In this document: piece after piece, positions 40,891 to 53,000 of the stretch | Position numbering within the stretch: position 1 is the stretch's first letter | How the letters are laid out: each line of letters opens with the position of its first letter | DNA from: Xestospongia bergquistia | Taxonomy: Eukaryota; Porifera; Demospongiae; Haplosclerida; Petrosiidae | Length of the DNA stretch: 64,000 nt | Direction: 5' to 3' | Assembly: GCA_963965975.1 (NCBI GenBank) | Contig: OZ014420.1 | Coordinates: forward strand, 1,266,001-1,330,000 | Notes under the pieces: generated by a model | What the model was told of the DNA's origin: nothing | Seen by the model: the letters and a program-made list of their open reading frames with translations, nothing else | The model's database searches: none | Made by a program: the position numbers and the translations under genes

Positions 40891-43018
40891 TCATGTTCTC
40901 TTCTCAATACGAACATAAATTCCATTTTTTGGAACCATTGTTATTCCAATACTAGTATCTAATGGCTAAGAAAGAGAAAACAAACAATTGTTAATTACCA
41001 AATGAAACATGTCTATTATTAAAGACACTACAGAAGTCTTATTGACTGTTAGAGGATGCCCCTATAATTAGGATCTAATCACAGGTGCATTAATTAGGAT
41101 GCCCCTAAAATAGGATCTAATCATAGGGGCATTAAATAAAATACATTCATACAATATTATGTGATTGGTATTGACCTTTTGAGTATCAGGTCCTTCAACT
41201 AGCTTGTAATGATGTAATACAGCAACTAGAGCCATTTTAGCTTCCATTAAAGCTAATCTCATACCAATACAAGATCTAGGACCCCATCCAAATGGCATGT
41301 GTGCCATTTGATGACGCTTCTCCCTCTCCTCTTTGGTAAATCTATAACAATACATTACATTGTTATGATTATTATAAGTCCATACCGAGTAGGTCTGAAG
41401 ATTTCAGGTTCAGGCCAGTGTTCAGGAGAGTGGTGTATTAAAATTATAGGCATGATGACATTACAACCTTGAGGAAATGTTATATCTGATATAGTAATGG
41501 TCTTAGAGCAATAACGATTAGTTCTGTAAGAAGTAAAGAATAACAAAGTGTGTCCTCTCTCTCTCTCTCCTACCTTGGGACAGGTGGATATATTCTCAAT
41601 GATTCTTGTAGTACCATATCTAAATACATAACATGTTGCGATACTTCAAGTAGTGTGGCATCCTAAAGACATATTTCAATATAAATATCAGAAATTATTT
41701 CTTTCTTTATACAAATAAGTATGTATTATTAGAATTATTGTGGTATAATTACTTACTGGATGGTCAGAATAGTACTGGTTAATTTCTGCATATAACTTTT
41801 CTTGTTCCTCAGGATGGATTGCCAGTAAATAGGAGCTGAAAGCCAATGCATTACTAGTAGTCTCATATCCTAAATAATGAAACATTATGTCATGAACTCA
41901 TCCAACCATCCTCCATGTTTATCATTTTGTCTCTGTATTATATGCTATTTATTTAACCCTATATTCACCTGCTAAAAGAAAGGAGAGAGCAGTACGTATA
42001 ATCTCAACATCAGATAGCTGTTTCTGTCCAGAGTTTAATTCATCATCGTCATCGTCATCATCTTCTTCTCTAGCATTGATCAATAACTGTAAGAGATCTT
42101 GTGACTAGAGAAAGAGAGAGAGATAGAATAGACTACTAGTTTTCACTAACCTTATTCTCTTCTTTCTCATTTAATCTTTTTTGAAATAATTCTTCAACAT
42201 TTTTCTCTACTATTAAATAATCTCGACCAAACTTTGAGTTGACAGCTCTCTTTCTAACATAAAATTCCATAAAAGAAAAATTACCTAAGAGCCAGAAAAA
42301 GAGTCATCTTGAAGTAACATCAAACTCACTCAATAATGTCGTAACTCCTGAGAGAGCTGAGCCTTCTCTAACAGCTGCAAATACAGAACCACAAGCTTTA
42401 GTAAGTTCATCAGCTTTGCCATAAAGTACATCAACTTTGTGTCCAAAACCAGTTGCCAAAATAACCTCCATTGTATACAAACCATAGAGTCTAATGGAGA
42501 GAGAGAGAGAGAGAGGGGGGGGGGAGGGGGGGGGGAGAGGGATTAAAATAATAGACAATGAACATACTGCCATATGTCAATGCTGCTTTGCAGTCCTGCC
42601 ACCTCTCCTAATTTATTACACAGTGCCTCACATGACTTACTAACCAACGGAGCCATCTAGAGGCAACAATTTTCAATCACTTAACAGAGTTAGCATACTT
42701 TGTTCATATTAACAGTATTAAAACTCCTTGATAACATTCTTCTCATCCTTCTCCAATCCTCTCCTCGACTATTAACTAAACCTCGAGCTGTAGAGGATGT
42801 CTTCTCACGTAGTAAATCAGGAATGTGCTAGCAATATTAGAGATAATGACTTTATTTTTTGTCTTACATACTTCTCTATCTGTGAAAGTGTCGAATTCTT
42901 TGATGGTAATTTGTCGTATGATTTCTAGATCAGTTATTACAACATAAGACCTTAAACCATTGTAGTAACTAGTGAGTGAGAGAGAGAGAGAGGAGGAAGG
43001 GAGAGAGAAAGGGTAGGA

Positions 43019-43080
<62 letters not shown>

Positions 43081-43432
43081 ACATAGGTATTATAAATGAA
43101 GGTGAGTACATACCCAAAAATTGGACCAAATTTCTTTGTGTTCTCTTGAAGAAACGTCAAGATACCCTATCAATAAGATGACGTTAATGTTACACATCAC
43201 ATGCCATGTACTGTCTTTCTAATCTCTTTAGCATTTCCATAATAAAATTGAGGAGTTGGTCCCTTGATACCACACTGAGAGAGAGACAAGTATATGAACT
43301 GTGACCTGTAAGATTAAGTCCTTGAAGTGAGTTTGTATGTTATATGACCTACTACCTGATAAAGAGGAGAACAGCAACCAATAAAGTGATAATCACCAAG
43401 ACAACTGAAAGTAACCATAAAGCGACTACCAT
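40891..43432 (-). CDS. Cytochrome P450, probably CYP clan 3 (CYP3/CYP5-like)
   Basis: About 12 short exons. Exon 43356-43432 encodes a membrane anchor (MVVALWLLSVVLVIITLLVA). The proline hinge follows (CGIKGPTPQFYYGN), then FLQENTKKFGPIFG and a clan-3-like ARGLVNSRGEDWRRMRR. The I-helix reads FLLAGYETTSNALAF, the K-helix LQESLRIYPPVP (the ExxR motif), and the PERF region PEIFRPTRF. The haem loop is FGWGPRSCIGMRLALMEAK, with the axial cysteine present. The end is GITMVPKNGIYVRIEKRT. All catalytic landmarks are intact, so an ER monooxygenase is expected; the substrate cannot be told. Two introns carry long (GA)n tracts, (TC)n on the gene strand, at or near their acceptors. It is divergent to CMTR2. 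Individual exon borders are approximate. Confidence 0.92.
42494..42541. repeat. (GA)n followed by interrupted poly-G
   Basis: GA dinucleotides run into a stretch of about 20 G with single A interruptions. It lies in a P450 intron next to an acceptor (CCATTAG on the gene strand). The G runs could form a G-quadruplex in the non-template strand. Confidence 0.85.
42973..43077. repeat. (GA)n microsatellite in a P450 intron
   Basis: About 105 bp of GA-rich repeat with a less regular middle (gaggaagggagag). On the P450 strand it forms the pyrimidine tract before the exon encoding YYNGLRSYVVI. Confidence 0.9.
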
Positions 43433-43535
43433 TTTCTCTTAATTCCCTTCAGCCAGCCCTCCTTTTTTATTTAAGGGCGGAGCTGGCAACTTTTTCCCGT
43501 TTAGCCCACGCCCTCCAAAATTAAATTTAGCGGGC
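43433..43535. promoter_or_regulatory. Probable bidirectional promoter (P450 / CMTR2)
   Basis: 103 bp lie between the divergent start codons. The sequence is GC-richer than its surroundings (gggcggagctgg near 43477). No TATA box was seen. Confidence 0.5.
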
Positions 43536-45412
43536 ATGTATGGAAGAGGTGCAGAAAGTGGAGATGACTGGTCACGTGGTAGAGGCTACAGATCACGTGG
43601 TAGAGGGTTAGGATATAGAGGTGATGGACCTCCTGAGAGTAAGTATCGTAAGACATACAATGTCAGTGATGAAGCTGAAGAGCAAGTACGAGAGCTCTTT
43701 CAGAAGAAATTTCAATTTACCAATGAGTACCCACAACAATGGAAATTGCCAGACCCAAACCAAATATTTCAAGACTCCCAATATGGGTTCCACCAACTTT
43801 TAGATATTAAGAAACGTTTGAATGCCACAAAGAGCCAATTAGATGAAAAAGAAATTATTTCCTGGCAACGTCATACAAAGTTCTCAAATAGAGCGGCTAC
43901 TATTATTCCAGCAATACGCAAACAATTTAACACAGAACTCTGTACTCAAGGATGGACAAAACTTCACGAAATGCTCACAGTATTTAACATAGTTCCTGAT
44001 TCCATGATTCGTCTCAATTCATTGCATCTATGTGAGGCGCCAGGTGCTTTTATAACCAGTCTAAATCATTATATTAAAACACATCGTATCGATGTTATTT
44101 GGAATTGGAAAGCCATGACCTTGAATCCCTATTACGAGGGTAACGACCTAGTCGCCCTTATAGACCAAGACCGGTTTATGATGGAGACAAGTGTTAATTG
44201 GTACTTTGGTAGAGATAACAGTGGTGACATTATGACGTGGGATAATGTAATGGGACTCATGGAGTTAGTAAAGAAAGACCTAAAAGAAGTCAATTTGGTA
44301 TGTACATATATATTGGTATGTACATATATATTGGTATGTACATATATATTGGAATGTAGATATATTGGTATGTACATATATATTGGTATGTACATATATT
44401 GGTATGTACATATATATTGGTATGTACATATATATTGGTATGTACATATATTGGTATGTACATATATATTGGTATGTACATATATATTGGTATGTACATA
44501 TATTGGTATGTACATATATTGGTATGTACATATATACAGTATTTTATGTTTGGAATTCAGTCTGTTTACTGAATAACATAGGTATGTAATATTCTGTGTT
44601 TGAGTTTCAGTCCATTTGCTGAAATTACATAGGTATGTAATGTTCTGTGTTTAGGTTTCAATCCATTTCTTGAATAGCATAGGTATGTAGTGTTCTGAGC
44701 TCTCCTTATACATATAACACATTAATATTGTTATATCATTTAGGTGACAGCTGATGGCAGTATAGACTGTGCTAATAATCCAGCTGAACAAGAGAACTTG
44801 GTTGCTCAGCTCCTCTTTTGTGAGACATTCACTGCACTGTTGGTATTACGAGAGGGAGGGACTTATATTATGAAGTCATTTACTACATTAGAGTGTCAAA
44901 CGGCCTGTTTAATGTATCTTTTGTCTATATGCTTTAAGGAGGTATTAATGGATGGATGGATAAATGGACGAATTAGTGAATAGATGAATAATTGAAATAA
45001 TGGATGGACAGCTGGTCAAGTGGATGGATAGATAACAGATAAATAAATAAAAAGACAGTGAACATAAAGGATCAGGTGGACATATTAATGGACAGTTATA
45101 TTCTTTTCAGGTCAATGTCTTTAAACCTGTCACCAGTAAAGCTGGTAACTCTGAACAATATGTCATCTGTGTTAACTATAAAGGCAAATCAACATTCTCT
45201 GATGCACATTGGGACAGACTGAGACTGGGGTTCAGTGAGTATCAGAATGAGTCTTCACCCTGTTCACTTGATAATACATAGATACTATATATTCTAATAG
45301 AGTATTGTTTCCAATGATGACTATTCCTGAGTCATTTCTATCTCAATTAGTTAATTGTGCATCCAAATTTGCTAAATATCAAGTAAGTCCTTAAACAAAA
45401 TATTTGTTTTAA

Positions 45413-45449
<37 letters not shown>

Positions 45450-48400
45450 AGATGGATGCTATTGAGGAGAACCTACGTCTCTACATATGTATGAAATTTT
45501 CAGAGAGGAAACACATTCAAGAGGTATTACATAACATCATGTCTTGCTCATAACACACACACACACACACACACATGTACACTCTAATTTACTTCAGGTC
45601 AAAGACCACTGCTGTAAAGAGTTTGTAAACAGGTGTAAATTAAAATCTTTACCAAGAGAGAAAGCTGTCTTACCAAGGATACATTTAGTAAGTATGATAG
45701 ATTATACTACATTATGTCACCACTATGTCATCACTATAATATATTATTATTATATACATTAATTGACTCTAATATATTATATAAGTTATAATATACATAA
45801 TGAATAGTGTTGTCATTATTATAATTTATGTTAGACACTTAAACCACTAAATAATCTAATTTTTTAGTAGGATTATAAAATAGCTATTTTTTCAATTTTA
45901 GGATGGATTTCATGGACTCCATTCAGTACAGCCTAGCAACTCTGATACTAGCACTGTCCTTGAGAGAAGGACCACAGGATCACTGGTATCTCGACTGGAG
46001 AAACTTCAACGACCTTGGTCAGATACAGTACGTGGACAACAAGATACACTCTTAGGAGATGGAGAGTTATCAAAAGCAGGTGTGTAATACTAATAGTGGC
46101 TTGTATTAATAAATTGTAGAGTGAAATGAGTATGGTGATCTAAGATGGCTCGTGTATTATTAGTAAACTCTAGTCTAGTAAACATCAGTACTTGTTATAG
46201 TGACTTAGGATAGCTACCATTAGTAAGCTCTACACTAATAAATACCAGTACTTATCACAATGACTTATGGGACTAGTAAGCAGTCAGTATTATTAACACT
46301 ATATACTCCCATGTTGTGATAATGATATCATAGTGACCAGTTTATAGAATATCTCATAAATTAGAGGAAGTTGTATGTTTTTGTTTTGATAATACTTCCT
46401 ACTATATGTAATTATCAATTGAGTATATAACAATATTGTTGTATAGTAAATGGAGTTACCCTATTATATAGAGTGATGGGAAAGTACAAAACTACCATCA
46501 CATGGTGTCCTTAATAGAGTTGATTTAGGAAATGTGTATGTGTGTGTGAGTACATCCTATTTATAGGGCCATCTGATGCTACTAAACATGTTCTTCAACA
46601 TTTGGGTCGTGCCGGGGGTACTACCCATGAAGACAGAAACAGCGATATAGACAACAGTCAAAAAGATGGACAGATCATTAATGCTATGGGCATTGATATA
46701 CAACCTGAAGATGTTAATTGGCTGAGAGTAAGTAATTTAGAGTATGAGGGAAGAGTTAAGATAAAATCACATTATATATAGGGTAGATATGCTCAAAAGA
46801 CTATTGACAAACATGATTTTAATACATTGGATGGTAAGAGAGTTGAGAAGGTATGTAAAGAATATGGTCATAATAATCAATAAAGTTTTCTATGAACATG
46901 GCATAGGAAGAGATAGTTATAATCTTAAAATTATGTGTAAATACCTTTTGTTCCACTAGGTGACCAACACTAGATTTTGTCGTAATGAAGCTCTTAAGAA
47001 ACTAGTTGACATTATTGATAAGGCACAGGTTAATACTAGTCATGTGCCAATCACATGATCTCTGTCTAGTCACATGACATGATCTTTTATAGGTCATACA
47101 ACCTCATAACATCAGTGATTTTGCTCATATTGTTTCAAAATGTCTTCCATGCCACGCTCTCTTAGCTTCAAACCCTCCATTCTTTCTAAATTCTGAAGGA
47201 CTCAACATGGCTGCCGTGGATGTACTTACTGGAGTAATCAGTCAGGTTAATGTTGGTATACTTAGCTCATTAATAATTGTAATATTAAGTTTATTAAGAG
47301 ATCCAAATTCTAATTAATTGTTCTTGTTTTGAATCATGGGACATTCCCTAAATTATTGATATTTAATGCATTGAATTTTACAAATTAAGGGATTTCTTGC
47401 TCATCTTTTAATGAAGTAATATAAAGTATATATTATATTAATTATTATTTTTATTTTAATTTAATTTTAGATACCATTAAGTGAAGATCAACCTTTGACC
47501 TTTGTTGATCTGTGGGGAGCCCCTAGTAATTATGGACAATATGTCTATTGGACTAGATCTAATTGTAACATTAAAGTAGGTGTGGTCATTATGTTTTTAG
47601 CATTATTATACTATGGTACTGAAGGGATGGGGTGTGGTCCGATCAGAACGACCTTCACTTCGTCCTTCACCAGCTTTGGCCCGTCTTGTTCAATGGGACT
47701 CATTCCAGATCCTTGGATCTGTTCAAGGTCTGGATATTACAAATAATGATACAATTAACAGGTAAACAAACATGTACACTTTATATCTGCTTCTACTAAT
47801 ACATGGTTGCTAGGGTTACAAGCACATCTAAAATACATTAACTACCTATGTTAATAATTACTATGGAATTACCAGGTACTAATTTCTCAGTTGAGCACAT
47901 ATGTGGTATGAAAGGATATTCAGTCTATCATAATACTTTCACAACAAGCCTCACAAATTGGCTTAACTTCCAGGGAAACTCATTTGTCTAAATATTGAGA
48001 CATTAAACAGGCTTTTCATAGCTCTTACAATTAAGTACACGACTATTCATTAATGTAATTATAATAACAATATGATTTTCTAGTAATGCTCAGTATGTTA
48101 TTAAGGTGTCCATTTAAAGAAGTTCTACTTTAACGATACTTATTACATTGTATTACAGCATTGTCGCTGCTGTGGATTCTGAATACTCTGGTGGAGTCCA
48201 TCTAGTGTTTGGTGATCTGTCATCACTTCCATTTGGTGCTCATGCTCCAGGTTACGAGGAGTATAGCACTAAACAACAACTACTATCTCAATGTATATGT
48301 GCTCTTAAGGTAAGGGATAACCCCTGTTTATCTATGCCATCATCTTGGTATTGGTTTATGTTATAGTTATTGGCTCATGGAGGCTCCTTTGTTTGTCGTG

Positions 48401-49871
48401 TCTATAGTACCTTAACACGATTCTCAGTTGGATTGATCTATCTGATATATAGGTTATTTCAAGAGGTATACTAAATTACTAACAAGTTATGTGTAAATTG
48501 AGAGTACATACCTTTAATATTATGTACTATTCCTAGATTACAAAGAAGCCATTTCTAAGTTTATAGTAATGAGAAGTGACAACAGAATTGGTACACTAGC
48601 CAGTTATGGTGGCAGTTTTCACAGCTGTCTCATACATATAATAAATACTATGTAGTTAAATCAACTTAGATATTTATATTATATGATATTGCATTGTGGT
48701 AATATTATTATAATATGTTAATACATATACTGTATGTGTGTGTGTGCTGGTTTGTAATATTAAGAGTATATATAATATATATACTCTAACTTACTATTAA
48801 AAACATTCCATGTCTATCTCACAATTTTTTTAATGAAGTCTAATGTAATTTCAATCATACTATAATAGAGTATGTAGCCATTACCTATCATACATATATT
48901 TATAACTGGTAGTATGTAGCCATTACCTATCATACATATATTTATAACTGGTAGTATTGTGCATTTTATGATAAAAACATTTGTTCCTATCGAGTAGATT
49001 GCACTTGTTAAACCCGTCACATCATCTCCAGCCTCACCCGAACAATTCTTAGTGTGTAAAGGATATAACGAATGCCCTCCTATTATTTCTGAAGTGAGTG
49101 ATGGCATACCACATCAGTAACTATAGTAACAAAGTATAGTACAACCAAGTTAAAATGGTTTTTAGAGAAAGTAGATTTTCATTGGTATGTCATATATATA
49201 GTATATTGACTGTATAGATTTATGGTTTGACCATGTAACTAAGTCATTATACACTATGTTCTAAATTTTGTACACTATATACTAATTTTTTGTACACTAT
49301 GGCATAATTTTTGCATTCACACTGGCACCAGATAAACAAACTTCTAACATTATTTGTATTACTTATAGCAATAGAATTAATGTTGCTAATAAACTGTTTC
49401 TCATAATCATTGGACATGTAGTCATAAAGGAGATAAAAATAACTTTAACTCACTTTTAATGTAGCTTCTATTGGTTGTAAACAGTCACATTTCTGACTTA
49501 AAACAACATCAAGGTTATGGTGGAGGGCGTGGTAACATTGCTCCTACTGATGTTCTTGAGATATTTCCTGTTCACTTACTCTTTGAAGATGCATTTTATC
49601 AATACATGACTTTGAACAATGAGAGAATGGCAAAATTACAAACACAGACCATTCTACAATTAGAGAAATATCTCTTAGAACCTGAGGTAAAAAGAATGTC
49701 ATAACATCAGTCTCTTTTGTTTGTTACATGACCATTTGTCCATCCACCATCCATTTATTCATCCATCTAATTTTCCTTTCTTTGACTTAGATTCTACCAG
49801 GAGATGAGACACAAGAGAAATTGCGAAAAGGAATATTAGAACTATTAAGTCTACCTGAATTTCTTTCTTAA
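43536..49871 (+). CDS. CMTR2: Cap-specific mRNA (nucleoside-2'-O-)-methyltransferase 2
   Basis: About 18 exons, roughly 950 residues (human 770). Exon 1 is 43536-44297, exon 2 44744-44941; the last coding exons are about 48998-49091, 49463-49687 and 49791-49871. An RG-rich start ([16 protein letters not shown]) precedes the first RrmJ-type methyltransferase domain: [59 protein letters not shown] and [20 protein letters not shown]. These match CMTR2, which methylates the second transcribed nucleotide of capped mRNA. A second, degenerate RrmJ-like domain follows: [37 protein letters not shown] and [20 protein letters not shown], where R stands at the usual catalytic Lys position. The first intron contains a minisatellite made of the donor sequence. 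The gene continues past stops seen near 48560, because the true next exon begins at about 48998. Confidence 0.92.
44295..44536. repeat. Minisatellite of 14 units carrying the intron donor site
   Basis: Fourteen tandem units of 16 or 18 bp, consensus ttggtatgtacatata(ta), start at the last codon of CMTR2 exon 1 (TTG) and fill the first half of the intron. Thirteen units keep TTG|GTATGT; the fourth reads ttggaatgtaga. Confidence 0.95.
44521..44697. repeat. Second-order repeat of 50-60 bp, also beginning GGTATGTA
   Basis: Three and a half diverged units start at about 44521, 44581, 44632 and 44682. Each begins ggtatgta and continues (a/g)t(a/g)ttctg(t/a)g...ttca(g/a)tc(c/t)(a/g)ttt. They extend the CMTR2 intron-1 repeat region. 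Confidence 0.75.
48869..48952. repeat. 42-bp tandem duplication in a CMTR2 intron
   Basis: Two identical 42-bp copies (48869-48910, 48911-48952) beginning agtatgtagccattacc. They are in the intron before the VKPVTSS exon. The repeated [14 protein letters not shown] peptide on the minus strand is just this duplication. Confidence 0.9.
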
Positions 49872-50085
49872 CAATTATTCATAAAAACAAAAGTATATTC
49901 TTTTCTTTTTTTCTTTACTCTATATACAATATTTGGTATTAAACTATTAACATGGGATCCAGTGACCTCATATTCCTAATATGGAAATACTATGCAGGAA
50001 ATGCTAAATAAACTTTAGCCACAAAATTACATTTGTATGCTTAACAATTCTATTTCCTCTTCTCAGTGTTGACTTTTCCTCAACT
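49872..50085. other. Intergenic: CMTR2 to Death-ankyrin gene A
   Basis: This 214-bp spacer ends with a good acceptor-like sequence (tttcctcttctcag at 50054-50067) 18 nt before the ATG of gene A. The same arrangement precedes gene B (58260). An untranslated upstream exon is therefore possible for both genes. Confidence 0.5.
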
Positions 50086-53000
50086 ATGTCAGATGAAACT
50101 CCTCTTCATCTTTTACAGGAGGAACTACGGCCTGTAGTAGACTGGCATTTATTTGGAATCTATCTAAAGCTACCTAAACCTGAGCTAGACAAAATTCATA
50201 GGCAGTATTCCCAGACAGAAGGAACAGAGAGATGTAAGACAGAGCTGTTTGATTTTTGGCTGAATAATAGAACACAAGAAGTTGGTGTCTGGGAGGAGGT
50301 GATTGATGCCTTAGAGAAGATGAAGAAAGATGATTTGGTAAGAAAATTACGTAGTAAATATTTGAGATTGGAGATGGAAACCGAGACAGTAAGTAACAAT
50401 ACATTTGAACATGATGAAGCTATGGAGATTTGTAAGTCTCCAGAATTAATTGAGGTGGAAGAGTCTGTGGTTGAAGCATTTGCAAACTTAGAGAGAACAT
50501 TTGCGAGACTAGTAGCTGATGTCAAGCAAGCTTTAGAAGCAAGTAACGTGTCTCTCACAGTCCTTCATCGCTTTATAATTGAGAGACTAGAAATTGAGAA
50601 ACCATTTTCAGAGCCTAAAACTGTTGATCAGTTGTTCCATAATATTCGTAATAGCTACTGCTGCCTTAATTTTCGGCTCCTTAGCGACATTATAAATGAG
50701 TTTCTTAACAGTGTGCCTGACTTGCCTGATTTCCAGCCTATTCAGCCTCGAATGAAAAAATATGCGAAAGATTTTGCAGAGTTTACACGTTCAGCATGCA
50801 TGAAAGATCTTATTGGCTGTATTAGAGAAGCTATTCGAGATCAGAATGTACAAGAGCTAGAATTGAAGCTATCGGGATTTTGGCATCAATTGACACTTGA
50901 GCATTTTGAAAAGCTGGTTCAAATGCTTTTCCGAGGTAGAAGCAATGCTCTTAACAATCTTCAAGTCACACAAGGATGTCTATGTGTAACTTGGTTTGTG
51001 CATGAGTCAATTGTTCCCTCTCTTGTCTCATTATTGGAGAATAAGGTACCCTTAATGCAGAGTTTGGGCATTATGAAAATAGCTGTAGGAGATAGTATAG
51101 TTATGGATCAAGGAGAAGATATTGATGATATCAGTTCAGCTGTTTATTTAGCTATCTCTCAAAATCAACTTGAAGCAGTTGAGTTTCTGCTAAGTGTTGG
51201 CGCTGATCCAAATGCTGTTGTTGGTGATAAACTTTTGTTTTTTGAAGTAATTCAAGGGGGAAACGTAGAAATTGTCAAAACGTTTATTGAAGCTGGTGTT
51301 GATATCAATCATAAGAACAACGATGGCTGTACATCTCTTTCAACAGCTTGTTTTGAAGGTTACGTAGAAATAGTGGAGTTGTTACTTGCATATGGTGCTG
51401 ACCCTAATGAACAAGATAACAAAAACAGAACACCTTTGATGATAGCAAATTCAAATCGAAAATTGGAAGTTATAAAAATCCTCCTGAAAACAAAAGCTAG
51501 TCAAAACTCATTGGATGCAGAAGATTTTTTGTTTTTAATTTCAGCCTGTAAAGGAGGAGATATTGAAGCAGTTAAAACACTTATACAGGCTGGCATCCCT
51601 CTTGACTTTCAAGAAAGCGACAGGACTTGGTCTGCGCTAATGTTTGCTGCAGATGAAGGACATTTGGAAATTGTTAAGCTCTTAGTTGCTGGTGGAGCAA
51701 ATGTCAATTTAAAAGCCTCAACAGGTGATACAGCTCTCATCCGTGCCATTTTGAGTAACAGCTCTCTCGTTGTTCAATTCTTGTTAGAATCAAAAGCTGA
51801 TTCAAATTTACAAGGAGAGTCTGGGAGATCACCACTTCATATAGCATGTGCTATACAGAATGTAGAATTAGTTCAGTTGCTTCTGGAGAACAAAGCAAAT
51901 CCAAACATTCAAGATACCAGTGAAGCTACTCCACTACTGGTGTCATTTACAGGTCTTCCTTATAAAACCCTAGACCCTGCCATACCTACTCTTCTCTTAG
52001 CCTATGGAGCAAATCCGAATATACTTGATGTTTCAGGATGTACGCCACTAATGGCAGCATGTGTATGTGATAAAAATATGTTGAAAAGTCCTTTGGTTTT
52101 TGCAGGACTTATGAGTAACGTAGAGGCTGTTCAGGTCCTTTTGGCTCCAAACATAACAAATGCGCAGAGTTTAACAGAAATGTTGTCGCACATTTTGGCC
52201 AGTGGAGGACATCCATTGTCAGAATTGAGAAGTATCCGTGATAATCCCCTTGGTAAAGTAGAGGATATAGATGTTCTCACAGGAGTCATGAAATTAATGG
52301 TAGCTGATTTCATATTAGAATTAAGTATCTTGATAGCAAACTCTGATGCACAGTTAAATACAGAGAGCATATTGGAGATCATCAAATTGCTCATATCTTC
52401 TGGAGCTGACCTTGATTTATGTAATTCTTCGGGAAACACAGCTCTTATTCAGGCTATACAGTCTAACAACCTTACAGTTGCTTATTTACTAATAAAGTCC
52501 AAAGCTGACTTAAACATTCAAGGCAAGTATGAAGGAACAGCACTTCATGAAGCATGTTCTCTTCAAAATGGTGAGCTAGTTGAAACATTACTGAAAAATG
52601 GCGCAAACCCAAACATACAAGATTCTAACAAAAATACTCCACTCATTATCGCTTGTCTCAATAAATCTGATTATCCATTTGACCCTGCAATACCGCCTCT
52701 CCTCTTAGCCTATGGAGCAGATCCTAATATCAGACAAATATTTGGACGCACAGCATTAATGGCAGCATGCTCATCATGTTCTGAAGTTGAAGTAGATGCT
52801 CTTCTTAGAGCTGGTGCTGATGTTAAAATTGAGGATTATGAAGGACTTACTGCTCTCTCGTTTGCTACTAATAAGCTAAATGTCAAGATGACAAATCTGT
52901 TGGTTGCATATGGAGCAGATCCTAATCAACAGGATGAAAACAAGATCACTCAAATAATGCGTGCAAGCTTCAATGGAAAAGTAGATGCTGTGAAGCTTCT

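Noticed and set aside
44132..44589. Several overlapping frames with YIPIYVHTN or [11 protein letters not shown] repeats
   Set aside because: They are translations of the CMTR2 intron-1 minisatellite; the exon ends at 44297.
48541..48657. Apparent CMTR2 terminal exon with a frameshift (KPFLS then [12 protein letters not shown])
   Set aside because: An in-phase exon with the conserved VKPVTSS...VCKGY sequence begins at about 48998, so this stretch is intronic.
48814..49107. 97-codon minus-strand frame with a repeated [14 protein letters not shown]
   Set aside because: It is antisense to a CMTR2 exon plus a 42-bp tandem duplication.
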